Counted from the first letter of the stretch, positions 10,649 through 21,975 are shown. The stretch is DNA of 64,000 nt from Pomphorhynchus laevis (GCA_012934845.2 WNNJ02001489.1:44744-108743), one strand, 5' to 3'. The notes: generated by a model not told the origin, from the letters alone. Translations and numbers: made by a program.

Positions 10649-13600
10649 CTTGAAACACAAAAACATCAAAAATGCAGATCAACAAATTAATCGTTTAAAG
10701 TAAATTATCGATAAAATTTTAAAAGTGAAATTCGTTACTGACAACTTCAATTTAGAATTGTCAGAACTTCAATATATTACATCTTTTCATGTTCGCCTCG
10801 AAACACGTATTTCGAAAGAATCGTTTGATAGTCCGGATTTCAAATTCTACTTGATAACACCCCCAGAAAAGCAATGTAGCTTCTCTAAATTCAATACAAG
10901 ACTAGATTATCAGTCTTACAATTATAAACGTTATGATCCTTTTTACACCACAGAAAGTTTTTGCCTTTGTCATATTACCTGGATGGTAATTACGCTTATC
11001 AAGGACTGTATGGTAGTAATCCACTTTGTATGGATTGAAAACTTTTTTGCAATAGAGTACTTTGTATTTCTTTTCCCTCCGCACTTGATACAAATAAAGC
11101 TGTTTTATCAAGTACAATGATTAAAAGATTGTATTATTCTTAATGTGTTAGCTGTTTGGAAGTCGTTTTAAACTAAAAGTATACCTGAAGAATTCTTTTG
11201 CTTAGATTTGTTTCTTGTGACAGGCATTTAAGATCTTTACCGTCCGGATTTTGATTGATTGCAAAGTATGATTTCATCATTTGAAGCTGGTTGTATTTAA
11301 AGCTAGTTCTGGGTCTCTTGGATCTGCATGATCGAGAAGGAATGTCAAATGCACTATTTTCTGTTTCTAAACTAAAATTTGTATTTTTATCGGTTTACGA
11401 TAACTAAATTTAAAACATTTGAATGTTCTGTGCAGTATCGTGAGAGTGTAATTCACAGAATATTTCATTAGGTTTTTTACAGAAATGGTCAATTGCGTAT
11501 TGAAATTTATATCTTTGTAAATGACAGGAAAATCACAGAAGGCAAAGTGACGTTTATTACAATTTTAAATCATTTACTGAAATTTAAGAACAAATAAATC
11601 ATTCTTGTGTTTATAAAAAGGGTAAAAATAACTGTTTTTATTTTTAATTTGAAAAATATAATATTTAAACAGGTTCCTGCAAGTGCTCCTAAATAACTCA
11701 GTGAATAAATTCATCACTAATCATCATTATCCATATCCAAGCCGTACAATTTTGGAATGGTGGTAGACGAGGTTAGCGAACCGCTGCAGATCCAATGTAT
11801 TAATACTGTATTAATAATGTATTTAATTAATAATGTATTAAATACTGTATTTATATTGTATTAAACAATTAATAATGTATTTCCTTGACAAGATTATGGG
11901 CGAAACGATTACGGCCCTCTACTTCCAAATTTTAAATAAGAATATAAGAAGAAAATGAGAAAATACAACTAAAAAGAAAATTGAAACACAAAAGTCTAAA
12001 ATTATAAGAATTTTAATTAAAATTGTAAAGATATAAAGCTGAAAAAGGAATATATAACAATATTTTCTATTCAATACTTATTATACTTTTATTCTTTTTA
12101 AAAGAATAAAAGTATATTTTTTTGTTTTGTTAAAATTTTGAAGTAATCAAATCAGCTAACTGAGTCTACGTATTTAATATAATTATAAAATAAACAGAAC
12201 ATAATAATGCTAAATCAAAATTTAATAATTAAATAATAAAATTAAAAATTGTTTTTAGATTTTTTATAATTTAAATCAAGTTAAAATAAAAAATTGAAAT
12301 TTAAAATAAACGTCATTTTTATGAATTGACTAATAAATAACAGACGTTGTATCAGAATAAGAATTAGAGGTCATCAGGAGGAACTGCTATGCTATCAGGT
12401 TTCGGCCCATAACTCCTCTACCAAACATAGCAGCGGGGCCAAATACATGCTAATGATGTATTTCCTCTGAAATAACTATCTAGTATCTTATTCTAATACA
12501 AAGTATATTATTATTCTAATATCTATTCTAATATAAAGTTTATCTACTTATTCTAATACAAAGTTTATCAATCCATAAAAATATTCCGCTAATGATTTTA
12601 AATTTATTTTTAATATTATTGTGTTTATTTAGATCCAAAAATCTTCTCTTTCTAATAGTTTTTGATTTAATATTGATATGTTTATATCAATATTATATAT
12701 TGATATATATCCTATATCATGTCCTATTAATCTCATATGTTTATGAAATATAGTTTGACTATTATGCTGTATATTATATATGTGTTGCCTAAACCTAGTT
12801 TTTAACATTTGATATGTTTTTCCTATATATTGCAATCCACATGTACATTGTACTAGATGCTATACACCTGCGGTATTGCAGTTACAATTATTATTAATAT
12901 TTAATGAAAAACATTTGTTTGTCGTATTACTTACGATACAATTATTATATAAGATTTCATATAACTTATATCAAGGACATTATTGCTAAACATAACATAG
13001 AGACAGGGGCCAAATACATGCTAATGACGTATTTCCTTTTATGAAATTTGATTATCTACAGTAATATTCTAATACAAAGTATATTGTAAATAGTTGAATT
13101 ATAAATAGTAGAATTATTTGGACTAGATCAAAAAAATAAAATTTTAAAAATTTCCTGTTATGGTAATATTTGACAATTTTTTGTTAAAATTTTTATATTT
13201 CAGCACCCTAATTCAAGCCTGTCCAGTTTAATATGAGAGATTTAAAACGTCTCATTTTAAATGATACCGACATTCTCATTTATTTATTATAAATATCAAA
13301 TAAAAAATAATTATAAAAGATTTTATATAATTTATAACTACAAAGTTAATATTTAAAATTAATAAATTAGAATTCTTTTCAAGATAAAAAGAATAATTAA
13401 CAATTATGTAAAGGAGATTTATTAGGGCACTGCGTCTATCGACTTAGCCAAATGAAAGAAAAATAATAAAACATTGTGCAACGACTTCATTTGAAATTAT
13501 ATCAATATTTGATAGTCCACCGCTAGTTCCCAATAGGCAAAAATAAATTTAGCAGGTTTATCAAGTTAGGCGTAAACTTAACCCATCGATCTCCTTCAAA

Positions 13601-16600
13601 GATTTTTGCGCTAACACCGGGCACTCAAATACGTGGGATAAAGACTCAGCCTTTACATTTGTCGATCTGCGCAAAATTAGCCGTCGTGAGGTCCGTCCAG
13701 ATTGCTGAAAGCGCGTACGACAAAATCGGTAGAAGCATGACATGAAAATACTGAAGAGCACCACCAAAGGAAAGCTTACCTAAACATTTAACTCGCGAAG
13801 TGGCTATGACGATTTTCGCGGATTTCCTATATATTTTATAATTAACAATTATAATAACAATAATATGATATGATTATGAAATAATAAAATGAAATGAAAT
13901 ATTCATGTTAAACAATTAGAAAGTAAAATATAAATAATATGTGATATATAGTGATAAGATAAAAAAATCTTCAATTACATCTGAACATTTTTAGATTTAT
14001 TAAATAAAAATTATATTATAACAATTATATTATTATATTAATTATATTATTATATTTTTTAATTACCTAATACAACCGAAATATACTTTTATTTTACATT
14101 TTTAGATTTATTATTTAAAATGAACATTCAACAATTGCTTTTAGCCAAATTAGCTAAACAGACATTGTTGTGATACTGGAAACAAAAGTGATTTTGTACC
14201 TGTTTTAAGATCAATGTTAAGATTCGCTAATTCCGAACGCTCATTAGTAGTCATATCTCTGCCTTTACGTCTTTAACATTTTTAGATTTATTAAATAAAA
14301 ATTATATTATAACAATTATATTATTATATTAATTATATTATATTATAATTAATTATATTATTATATTTTTTAATTACCTAATACAACCGAAATATACTTT
14401 TATTTTACATTTTTAGATTTATTATTTTAAATAAACATTTAAGGAATAAAAACTGCTTTATAATAAAATACATGTTAATTAAGTATTTTATCTGATGAAA
14501 TTAAATTATTTAGTGTATCTTATTCTAATACAAAGCATATTGTTTATTATCCATCCATAAAAATTTTTCGCTAATTATTTTAAATTATTTAAATGATTTT
14601 GAAGAAAGCCAATATCATTACAAATTGTTGCAATTCTTAAAATTTCATTATTTAATGTATTATATTTTATATTATATGGTATGCATAAATGCTCATGCAA
14701 AAATGTTTCTTGTAAATTTATGTCATCTTTACGATATAAATTAAAAGTAGTTTTAGTTAATGTTAATTTAATGTTCATATCTAGATATACACCTTCTTTA
14801 TCATTAATATTGGTTTTGTTAAGAATAAGATTTTATCAACAATTTTAAAGAACGACGGGTTAGATTTATTCAAAGATCTATTCAATTTGACATGGAAGCC
14901 CTCACATGCACTGCTTGTCCAATCATTAAGGTTGCTGGTATGAGACCATACATCTATGCTGGAAACCGAATTATTTGAAACAAACCACATATAAGTTACA
15001 TAATTTGAGGGCTTTTCTATTCTTGGATATTCTCTCGGAATCTTTTCATTTATTATTCTCTATCCTTTATCAATAAGAGAAATTGGTATTAGAGCAAGGG
15101 TACTAATCAATTGAAAAGCCAATTTAAAATCATAATTTTCATTAAATAGTGTTATTAATCCATGACTGCTCAGCTTCCTCATTAGACATTGTCCGAAGTA
15201 AAAAATGTAACCACTGATAGAAGCCGTGGGTAATACTTCTTTTATTGCATTAAAATCCGCTATTTCGAAATCAATCTGAACTTAACAGTAAGAAAAACTG
15301 ATATCCTTGTTTTCTAATATCTTCAACAACTTTTTTCGGGAGAAGAAGATTTAAGTGTGCCATCCATAAAAATACGAAAACAATTAAAACCTGAAAAACT
15401 TCTTATTTTCTCAGCATTACCCATTATCACTATATTGAGTCTTTCTTCAAAACATTTATGTATCAGACAATTGACACCGTCCTGCCTTAAAAACCATTAT
15501 ATTTAATACTCAAAAAATGTTTTGGCCCATTAAGGATAACAATTTCTTTTCTTCGGAAGATAAAAGTGCTCACTTTTGAATATTCAGCAATATAAAGCTT
15601 TATATTTTTATTATCGTGTTCCTTAAAAAAAACTCCAACATCGCCTTATCATACAACGAACTGACATCAAGTAAGGGATCAAAGAATATCAACTCACTTG
15701 CATTACATCTCCAGCTAGCATGGAATAAATAGTTATCAATTATTGAGACACTTTTTCCTTTCCTCAGAGATAGCCATAATATGTTTCTTGACAATATTTT
15801 GTGATAATTATCAATTGTTGGGATGCTTTTTCCTTGCCTCGAAGGTAGCCATAATATGCTTCTGGACATTATTTGATGGGAAAAATATTTTTTTAAGATA
15901 ATAGCATTTGGAAGTAGTGAAATTATGAAGTAGCGAAATTTGGAATTGATAAAATTTGAAGTGTTGAAATTCGGAAATAGCTGTTATTCAGGTACCCTGC
16001 TATGTTGAATTGAAGAATAGGGGCCGAAACCTGATAACATATCAGTTCCTCCTGATGACCTCTAATCCTTATTTGGATACATTCGACTACTTATGGTTTT
16101 GCCACGTCTTCATACGCGATCAATGTGAAAGATCGTAAATATCGGGCCCGTATGGAGGTGCATGGATACATGTTTACTGCTCCGGTCATAGAGAATTTTG
16201 CCGCGTGGAAGGATGATGGCGAGGAATTGATTAAGCACATTGCTGGAAACGTCAGTAGAGTCCTCGGAATTTCGTACAGATTCATAAAAATTGACTTTTA
16301 TTTTAAATTTAAATTTTAAATCTTAACTTGATAAAATCTTATCTAATAATTATTAATGAGTAGTGAAATTATCTAACAATTATTAATTTATTATTAATAA
16401 ATTATTATTTGACCATTTCCAATTTTTATTGGAAGTGATGAAATTTGGAAGTAGCGGCTATTTATGGGTAGAAACATGTTTATTTTTCTCCACAATCATG
16501 ATAGCTTAAGACTTGAATTATTTGTCCACTCCTTTGTCAGCATCCCCAGTAAAACGGCAAGATGATCTATGTGTTATTGTGTGCGTTTGTTCTTGATATT

Positions 16601-19600
16601 TTGAACATGTTTTCGTTAATCGTGAAGACAGCATCCGTAGACTTTTGCAATTAGATGGATCATGGTTCTTGAAAATGTCTACATTGATGTAGAGCCATTC
16701 TGGCTCCAAAGCCGTTAATAACAAATTAGTTCAGGCACCTTTTTTCTTGTTATCATGCGAATATTTCAAATGTAATATTTTCTGTAACAGTGATGAATTT
16801 TATTTTTCGGTAAAGAAACAAACTTAACACGTCTTTAACAAAATACATCACAAATTTCATTTAGCGTAAATATCTGTATGTGAAATGTAAGGATGTTATA
16901 CTGCTCTATTCTTAAAACCTAAACGCGTGTCTGCAAACTAGTGTACGAATATCGTCACGAACGAGTTGTAACACGACCTAACCACTAACATCATCCTGTA
17001 ACGACGATAGTACTCATTGGATCATCAGGACGCAGACACTAAGCACTAACGTTTAAACATAAACGTTTGGAAGTAGCGAAATTTGGAATTGGTTAAATTT
17101 GGAGTGGTAAAATTCGGAAATAGCTGTTATTCAGGCACGCTGCTTTGTCTTCGTATGCCAAAGCTTTATATGCCAAAGAAGTTAATTCTAATGATTTAAA
17201 TATAAACACAACATATGAATGTAGTGATTAAGGTTCAGAAACAATTATTACAAGTCACTGTTCTATAATGGATAAAAAGGGTATAAAGGTTGAATCAGAT
17301 AATAAAACTATACCTATATTATATTAGAGTCCGAAATTACATAAAAATCCAATAAAACCTAGGTTCATATGTAGTGCTTTTAAATGTACATTAAAACCAC
17401 GTTCTGTTTATATGAATAAAATACTTAAAGTAATTAAAGCACACTTTAAAAATATTGCAAGGTAATCGAAATTAATACTGGTATAAAACACTATTTCAAT
17501 ATTAATTCTACAAAAGAATTTTTAGAACAGACAAAAATAATAAATTTTCAAAATATATATAAACACAACATATGAATGTAGTGATTAAGGTTCAGAAACA
17601 ATTATTACAAGTCACTGTTCTATAATGGATAAAAAGGGTATAAAGGTTGAATCAGATAATAAAACTATACCTATATTATATTAGAATCCAAAATTACATA
17701 AAAATCCAATAAAACCTAGTTTCATATGTAGTGCGTTTAAATGTACATTAAAACCACTTTCTGTCTATATGAATAAAATACTTAAAGTAATTAAAGCACA
17801 TTTTAAAAAATATTGCAAGGTAATCGAAATTAATACTGGTATAAAACACTATTTCAGTATTAATTCTACAAAAGAATTTTAGAACAGACAAAAGGAATAA
17901 ATTTTCAAAATATAAATACATACGATTTTAGTACGCTTTTACAAATCTAGGTTTAGTAGATATTAAAGAAGCGTTAGTAAAATTAATTAATCTTATATTC
18001 GGAAAAAGATACTGGAATTTAAAATTAAATAAAAATACATTAAAACTTAGGTTCATATTATTAAACTTAAGATACAGCATCCTGGGACAAGTTTTCCCCG
18101 AGCCATTAATTTAAATAATTTAAATAATTTAATAGACACATATTTTAAACTAGGCTACTATAAAAATACTATTAAACAAAAAATAGTAAAATATATAATA
18201 TAAATTAACACAATAATATTAAAAATAAATTTAAACTCTTAAGCGAAAATGTTTGATTGATAATAAACATAATAATTCTTTGTATTAGAATAAGATACAC
18301 TAGATTATCAAATTTGATTATAATAAATACGTCATTAGCATGTAATTGGACTCGCTGCTTTGTCAGGTCGATGAGTAGGGGCGAAACCTGATAACAGATC
18401 GATGTCAGTCGATGAGTACTTCCCCTTATGAATTAGTCAATTCATAAAAATCGATTATAATTTAATTACAAAAATCTTATACAATATTTATTAATTATTT
18501 ATAATTATTTAATTCTATTTTTTAAATTTGTATTTAATAGATTAAGATAAATAACAGACGTAGACTGTAATAATACGTAGATTCAGTTAGCTGATCTACC
18601 TTTATAATTTGTGATGTTATAGCAAATTCCGCTGTACTTTTTCTGGACAAAGTACAATAAATTCATTCTTGAATGAATTTATTGTATAATTTACTAATTT
18701 CTAACAAATAATACTGCATTATTTCTCTACAGCATTCTCAATGAAATAATTTATGGCACTGTTGTTACCTTTAAAATAATCAACAAAATTATTCGTAAGT
18801 ATTTTCATAAAGGTATTAAATGAGTAAATTGAATCTCGCTAACTAATCGGCCATTTAATATTTAATTAATTTATAAAATGTCGTTGTTTTCACGAAAGTA
18901 TCTTTGCAACAAGGTATCTTATAAACAAAAACTATACTAAACCTTTATTCTGATATGGTGCAGACCGTTTTAGATAGCTGACTGTATGATAGTTTGGAAA
19001 TACAGATTTCTCAGAATGGCGGTGTATTAAAGATTCTATGGTCATAATGTCATGTCTTGTACAGTATAGCGAGCCGTCTTTCCGTGCCCAAAACTGCTCA
19101 TTCGGTTCGATCTCTACATTGCATAATACGCATTGAAAGCAATTCTGGTGATAAAAATAGCCAATTTGAGATTGCATAATGCAGTCAAGATGCGTTAGTT
19201 GTGTTTGACAAATAGCACAGTTTGGTGAGTTCTTTACAAACAATCTGTTTTAAAACAAAGCAGCAAAATGATAAAAGACAAATTACTAAAACAGAAGAGA
19301 TCATGTTTCAAGATAAGAAATTAGTTTTACAAAAAAGGGAGGTCATTGACCGCCTACTCTTTGTTCACAAATTACTATTAAACTCTTTCAGGCACTTAAA
19401 TACTGACTACGTTGTCCGCTCGTTGTTTAACATTTCGCCTATTTTATTGAACAAAATATGTGTTCACCCCAGGCCATTTTAATAGTTCCGAAATATTCAG
19501 CACTTAATAACCTGTTTCAAAACTTCAAATCGTTCAATATACCAATTGCAGTATGCTCAGTCAGATTTAAAAATTGTATCTTGTCATTCTTTAATATAAA

Positions 19601-21114
19601 ACAGAATAAACAAAATCATTTCATAAGCAACATTAATTTGATTCTTTTATACACAATTCCTACCCAGATGTGCGCCAAGTGCTCAATTTCAAAAATTGAA
19701 CGTTCATATATGTTCAGTGCTCGGTAATAAATATTAAACGTTTGCCATTTTGACTAAAAATTAGATCATGCATTTACTTTGAAAATAATTAAACGTTTGA
19801 TAGAATATTAGTATAAACTAATATGGATGGTTCTGATAAAATTAAATATGAATTCCGTATCAACTAAAGTCGGACAGAATGTAATAGAAAATGGTTCAAC
19901 TGACGAATAAATTCAATTACGATTGTCGATAGTGTATTTGCACATATTTGTACAGTTTTAAGCTGGTTTTATATATCGCTTTTTGATTTGATCATAGAAA
20001 TAGTTTTGGCACAAAGTAATTACAAAGATTTATTTAAGTTTTTAATTATTTGATTAACAATCTGATTTAAATAATTACTTTAAGTTTATATTTTTTGAAG
20101 CATTCAAGTAGTGGAAATAAATGAAACTATAACATTTTAGTAGCAATTTCCATCAACAATTAAATTCTCGAAATTTGATTTTGGCTAATGAAAAGTAACG
20201 ATCGTACATATTTATGCTACTTTACTGTTTCCTATAAAGCTTTTCATAATTTACGCAGTAAGGATTGATATTTATATGTATTTTCAATAATAACTTTTTA
20301 AAAATGGTGGATTAATAATAAAAATTAAGATAATAAATAATCTTTAAAAATAAATAAGTATACCTTAATAAAATACGGTGAAGCCGAATATTGTTCTTGA
20401 CTTACAATTTGAATTAAATTAATAATTAATAATCAATACAGTAAATTAACATTATCGTATATAAATGGTGGATTAATAATAAAAATTGAGATAATAAATA
20501 ATCTTTAAAAATAAATAAGTATACCTTAATAAAATACGGTGAAGCCGAATATTGTTCTTGACTGTACAATTTGAATTAAATTAATAATTAATAATCAATA
20601 CAGTAAATTAACATTATCGTATATTTCATCTTAAACCAAATATTTTATAAAAGCATTTATCCCTATCAGTTTTATTCAAAGATACTGATATCTTTGAAAT
20701 TACCTGATCAGATTATTATTTGAATAGATCATTGATATTCTGAATTTTATTTGTTATAAATAATTTTTAATAAATTTTAAATTTAAAATAATTGTTAACA
20801 TCTAATTTTAAAATTAATACTTTGAATTCATTGTGTGAATGTGATTTTATTTCAACAGAGCCACAATTTCTGATATTATTCCAATCATATTTATACATTC
20901 AATACACAATAATGAGTTATTATGATAACATTTACCTGTAGTAATCTTGAACGCAGTAGATATAACCATTCCTCGTAAAACACGATCGCTCATCCATCAG
21001 GCACTTTCCACAATGACAACATCGCAGACAATTAAAATGACATGTTTTTATTCCTACGTTAAGATATAACAAATCTTCTATCTCTTGTTTGCATACTTCA
21101 CAGCAGACACTTTT
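10490..21114 (-). CDS. LIM-homeodomain transcription factor, apterous/Lhx2/9 class (four exons seen, 5' end missing)
   Basis: Exons in transcription order are 21114-20936, 19244-18943, 11366-11185 and 10648-10490. All junctions are GT-AG and the phases agree: 2, then 1, then 0. Exon 1 is LIM domain 1 (CEVC...CHFNCLRCCHC...YIYCVQDYY). The splice gives YYRLF, then exon 2 is LIM domain 2 (CAICQ...YHQNCFQCVLC...YCTRHD). Exons 3 and 4 form the homeodomain, with RPRTSFKYNQLQ, MKSYFAINQNPDGKDLK, LSKRILQ at the junction and VWFQNARAKARK. The stop is TGA at 10490-10492. LIM domains bind protein partners and the homeodomain binds DNA in the nucleus. MKSYFAIN.NPD.KDLK and VWFQNARAK, with an intron between LQ and VW, mark the Lhx2/9/apterous class. 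The homeodomain is diverged and the C-terminus is short (about 40 residues after helix 3). Intron 2 (7.6 kb) holds PLE, MULE and LINE debris. The N-terminal exon upstream of 21114 was not found; exon 1 starts in phase 0. Confidence 0.92.
11185..11366 (-). CDS. LIM-homeodomain gene, exon with homeodomain helices 1-2
   Basis: 182 nt, acceptor TTTAG and donor CAG|GTATAC. It starts in phase 1, joining the LIM2 exon as K-E-T-E-N, and reads SRSCRSKRPRTSF and MKSYFAINQNPDGKDLK, ending LSKRILQ. The intron to the last exon is 536 nt and sits at the position conserved in Lhx2/9 genes. Confidence 0.92.
11367..12143. other. Intron 2 of the LIM-homeodomain gene, 3' part
   Basis: AT-rich, with no gene seen. 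A stretch at about 11798-11882 is built from short variants of AATAATGTATTTAATT. Confidence 0.6.
12144..12904 (-). mobile_element. Penelope-like element fragment with GIY-YIG endonuclease (right arm of inverted repeat)
   Basis: Reverse complement of 8637-9396 over its full length, with very few differences; the 68-residue nuclease segment (12835-12629) translates identically. With the left arm it forms a 760-bp inverted repeat with a 2.75-kb spacer that carries the two homeodomain exons. The near identity implies recent duplication or gene conversion. It is truncated at the same 5' position as the other arm. Confidence 0.88.
12995..13090 (-). mobile_element. PLE tail fragment
   Basis: Contains the segments GGGGCCAAATACATGCTAAT and TATTCTAATACAAAGTATAT shared with the other PLE tails, in minus orientation. 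It is a short remnant next to the inverted-repeat arm. Confidence 0.6.
13500..13800 (-). mobile_element. LINE fragment, post-RT thumb region
   Basis: On the minus strand from about 13775 the frame reads GKLSFGGALQYFHVMLLPIL, then SYALSAIWTDL and FAQIDKCKG before a stop; the next part is in other frames. The pattern PILSYA...W followed by a K-rich region is typical of the segment just after LINE reverse transcriptases. It is an isolated, decayed fragment inside intron 2 of the LIM-homeodomain gene, and its clade is uncertain. Confidence 0.55.
13801..14455. other. AT-rich intron stretch with a duplicated 110-bp block
   Basis: ACATTTTTAGATTTATTAAA and the following AT-rich block at about 13985-14110 recur at 14277-14420. 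No coding sequence was seen. Confidence 0.5.
14456..14830 (-). mobile_element. PLE fragment: end of reverse transcriptase and tail
   Basis: Minus frame at 14778-14575 reads NIKLTLTKTTFNLYRKDD, IPYNIKYNTLNNEILRIATI and FLQNHLNNLK. This is the C-terminal part of a PLE-type reverse transcriptase and is nearly identical to 48521-48900. The match to that copy stops abruptly at about 14830, where MULE transposase sequence starts, so one element was inserted into the other. It is broken. Confidence 0.7.
14830..15870 (-). mobile_element. MULE transposon, FLYWCH-type transposase, decayed
   Basis: N-terminal part (about 15862-15690): a FLYWCH-like zinc-binding pattern, GKSVSIIDNYLFHASWRC, which appears duplicated. 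Next comes FRIFMDGTLKSSPPE near 15375-15340, the first catalytic Asp box of MULE transposases. Then QIDFEIADFNAIKEVLPTAS near 15270, the DFE box, followed by GYIFYFGQCLMRKL where the family has the GCFFHF.Q motif; Cys and His are replaced by Tyr. Finally FPVEMW-like and EGFHVKLNRSLNKSNPSFFK near 14900-14830, the family's NNa.EG.H...HP...f box. Stops and frameshifts interrupt the frame, and the Cys/His loss suggests long inactivity. It is cut-and-paste DNA transposon debris inside intron 2 of the LIM-homeodomain gene. Confidence 0.8.
15870..16400 (+). mobile_element. PLE tail, interrupted by an unrelated coding-like segment
   Basis: 15990-16085 matches the structured block of the PLE tail (GGGGCCGAAACCTGATAAC, CCTCCTGATGACCTCTAAT). 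From 16283 the later part of the tail resumes (ATTCATAAAAATTGACTTTT). Between them lies about 195 bp of different sequence. 15895-15985 is repeated in variant form at 17065-17140 (GGAAGTAGCGAAATTTGGAA). Confidence 0.6.
16086..16283 (+). other. Coding-like segment of unknown origin inserted in a PLE tail
   Basis: It is open throughout in one forward frame (about 66 codons) and less AT-rich than its surroundings. It reads TYGFATSSYAIN, KYRARMEVHGYMFTAP, ENFAAWKDDGEELIKHIAG and VSRVLGISYRF. Residue use looks like a real globular protein, but I do not recognise the family. It could be a captured host exon or a transposon fragment. There is no start codon context or splice evidence. Confidence 0.4.
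16401..17160. other. LIM-homeodomain intron 2 sequence without recognised genes
   Basis: Nothing assignable. A minus-strand open stretch (16724-16518, EPEWLYINVDIFKNHDPSN) resembles coding sequence weakly and was not identified. Confidence 0.45.
17161..18600 (+). mobile_element. PLE fragment: reverse transcriptase fingers/palm, end of RT and 3' tail, with internal tandem duplication
   Basis: Forward readings include SPKLHKNPIKPRFICSAFKC with LKPRSVYMNKILKVIKAHFK, which is the PKLHK.P...R.I.....C.T box of PLE-type reverse transcriptases, and NLGLVDIKEALVKLINLIF. The 3' part reads NNLIDTYFKLGYYKN, as in the copy at 48600. The tail block lies at 18290-18600. The segment 17201-17557 is repeated in tandem at 17558-17913 (period 357). 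The element is broken in many places. Confidence 0.75.
18601..18942. other. LIM-homeodomain intron 2, 5' end
   Basis: AT-rich, with no gene seen. It contains a short inverted repeat around GAATGAATTTATTG near 18660-18685. Confidence 0.5.
18943..19244 (-). CDS. LIM-homeodomain gene, LIM domain 2 exon
   Basis: 302 nt, acceptor AAACAG and donor AAAG|GTTTAG, phases 2 and 1. It encodes LFVKNSPNCAICQTQ, FYHQNCFQCVLCNVEI and LYCTRHD, with all eight zinc ligands of a LIM domain, plus a 40-residue linker (SVFPNYHTVSY) towards the homeodomain. Confidence 0.9.
19245..20301. other. Intron 1 of the LIM-homeodomain gene, 3' part
   Basis: AT-rich, with no exon or element recognised. Confidence 0.6.
20302..20623. 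repeat. Tandem duplication, two 161-bp copies
   Basis: 20302-20462 and 20463-20623 are nearly identical and abut directly (start AAATGGTGGATTAATAATA). They lie in intron 1 of the LIM-homeodomain gene. The unit size resembles the long direct repeats flanking insertions elsewhere in the window. Confidence 0.9.
20936..21114 (-). CDS. LIM-homeodomain gene, LIM domain 1 exon
   Basis: 179 nt, acceptor ATCTACAG and donor ACAG|GTAAAT, phases 0 and 2. It encodes KSVCCEVCKQEIEDLLYL, CHFNCLRCCHCGKCL and SCFTRNGYIYCVQDYY. All eight zinc ligands are in place. An upstream exon ending in phase 0 must exist but was not located. Confidence 0.9.
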
Positions 21115-21699
21115 CTGTAGATATAAAATAAATACATTGGAATAGAAAATAAAAAATAAATTTAGATAAGCATGGTTTTGTTGTTTAATTATATTTTTTA
21201 ACAACACGATGATTTTGCAATTTCTTTAAATTACTTGAAATTCCAAGTGTATTTGAATAATCCATTCAAGTTTACATAAGATATGAACAAATATTTAACT
21301 AAATATGCATTCATGGAATGCATATCATGGAATTTCTCATGGAATGCATAACAATCATGGAATTTCTCATTTGAATATCGTTTGTTACTGAATAACCATC
21401 TGCATACTTAAAAATACCTTAATTCCTTTAATTTTATAATTTTAAATTAAATCCAGCGTATTTATAGGATGAAAATAAAAAGAAATGACTTTTTGACTTT
21501 CAAAATCGCTCTTAAACTTCAAATTAATCTTGAGTACAAAATATCAATTCGTGATTAGATTAAACTTCTTCTCTAAATGAATATATAATTTTATAGCCAG
21601 ATATGTCCACTTGAACTCAAATCAAGTTCAGATTTTGCTTTTTAATTTCCTTAATTGATAACTAGACATGATTAGGTATGCTAATGACGTCAGATGCGG
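21115..21699. other. Upstream of LIM1 exon
   Basis: AT-rich. ATGGAATTTCTCAT and ATGGAATGCAT variants repeat at 21310-21375. No first exon of the LIM-homeodomain gene was recognised here. Confidence 0.5.
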
Positions 21700-21975
21700 G
21701 AAATGTCATTCAACGTTGTTACTTAAGAACCCGCCGAGAACCATGTTGATAAAACAACAAGATTAATAGGAGTTTGGATAGACCAGATACTTTGGATAAT
21801 CCGCTAGATGCTTTTACAGAGCTCCGACGAAGTACTCATGTAGGAAGAGTACCCGTACGCTACGATCAATTTTTAGAAATGAGAAAAAGGAGGTATGTAA
21901 TGATAGTATGCAACAATAGCGGTAAATGGCGGCGAACACGTTATCGGTTTTGCATGCAGGTTTGTGCATGCATCA
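21700..21975 (+). mobile_element. Small fragment, possibly of an LTR-type polyprotein
   Basis: The forward reading LRRSTHVGRVPVRYDQF resembles the RRSTR...P.RY segment seen in some LTR retrotransposon polyproteins. It is short and isolated and joins LINE A copy 3 directly. If the assignment is right, it is an old, broken fossil; family uncertain. Confidence 0.25.

Noticed and set aside
10368-10703. Forward 111-codon open frame with an F-rich, A-rich stretch
   Set aside because: It is the antisense of the homeodomain exon; the minus reading gives VWFQNARAK with proper splice sites.
18932-19243. LIM-only (LMO) protein instead of LIM-homeodomain
   Set aside because: A good donor in the LIM2 exon joins in phase to homeodomain exons at 11366 and 10648, so the gene encodes a full LIM-homeodomain protein.
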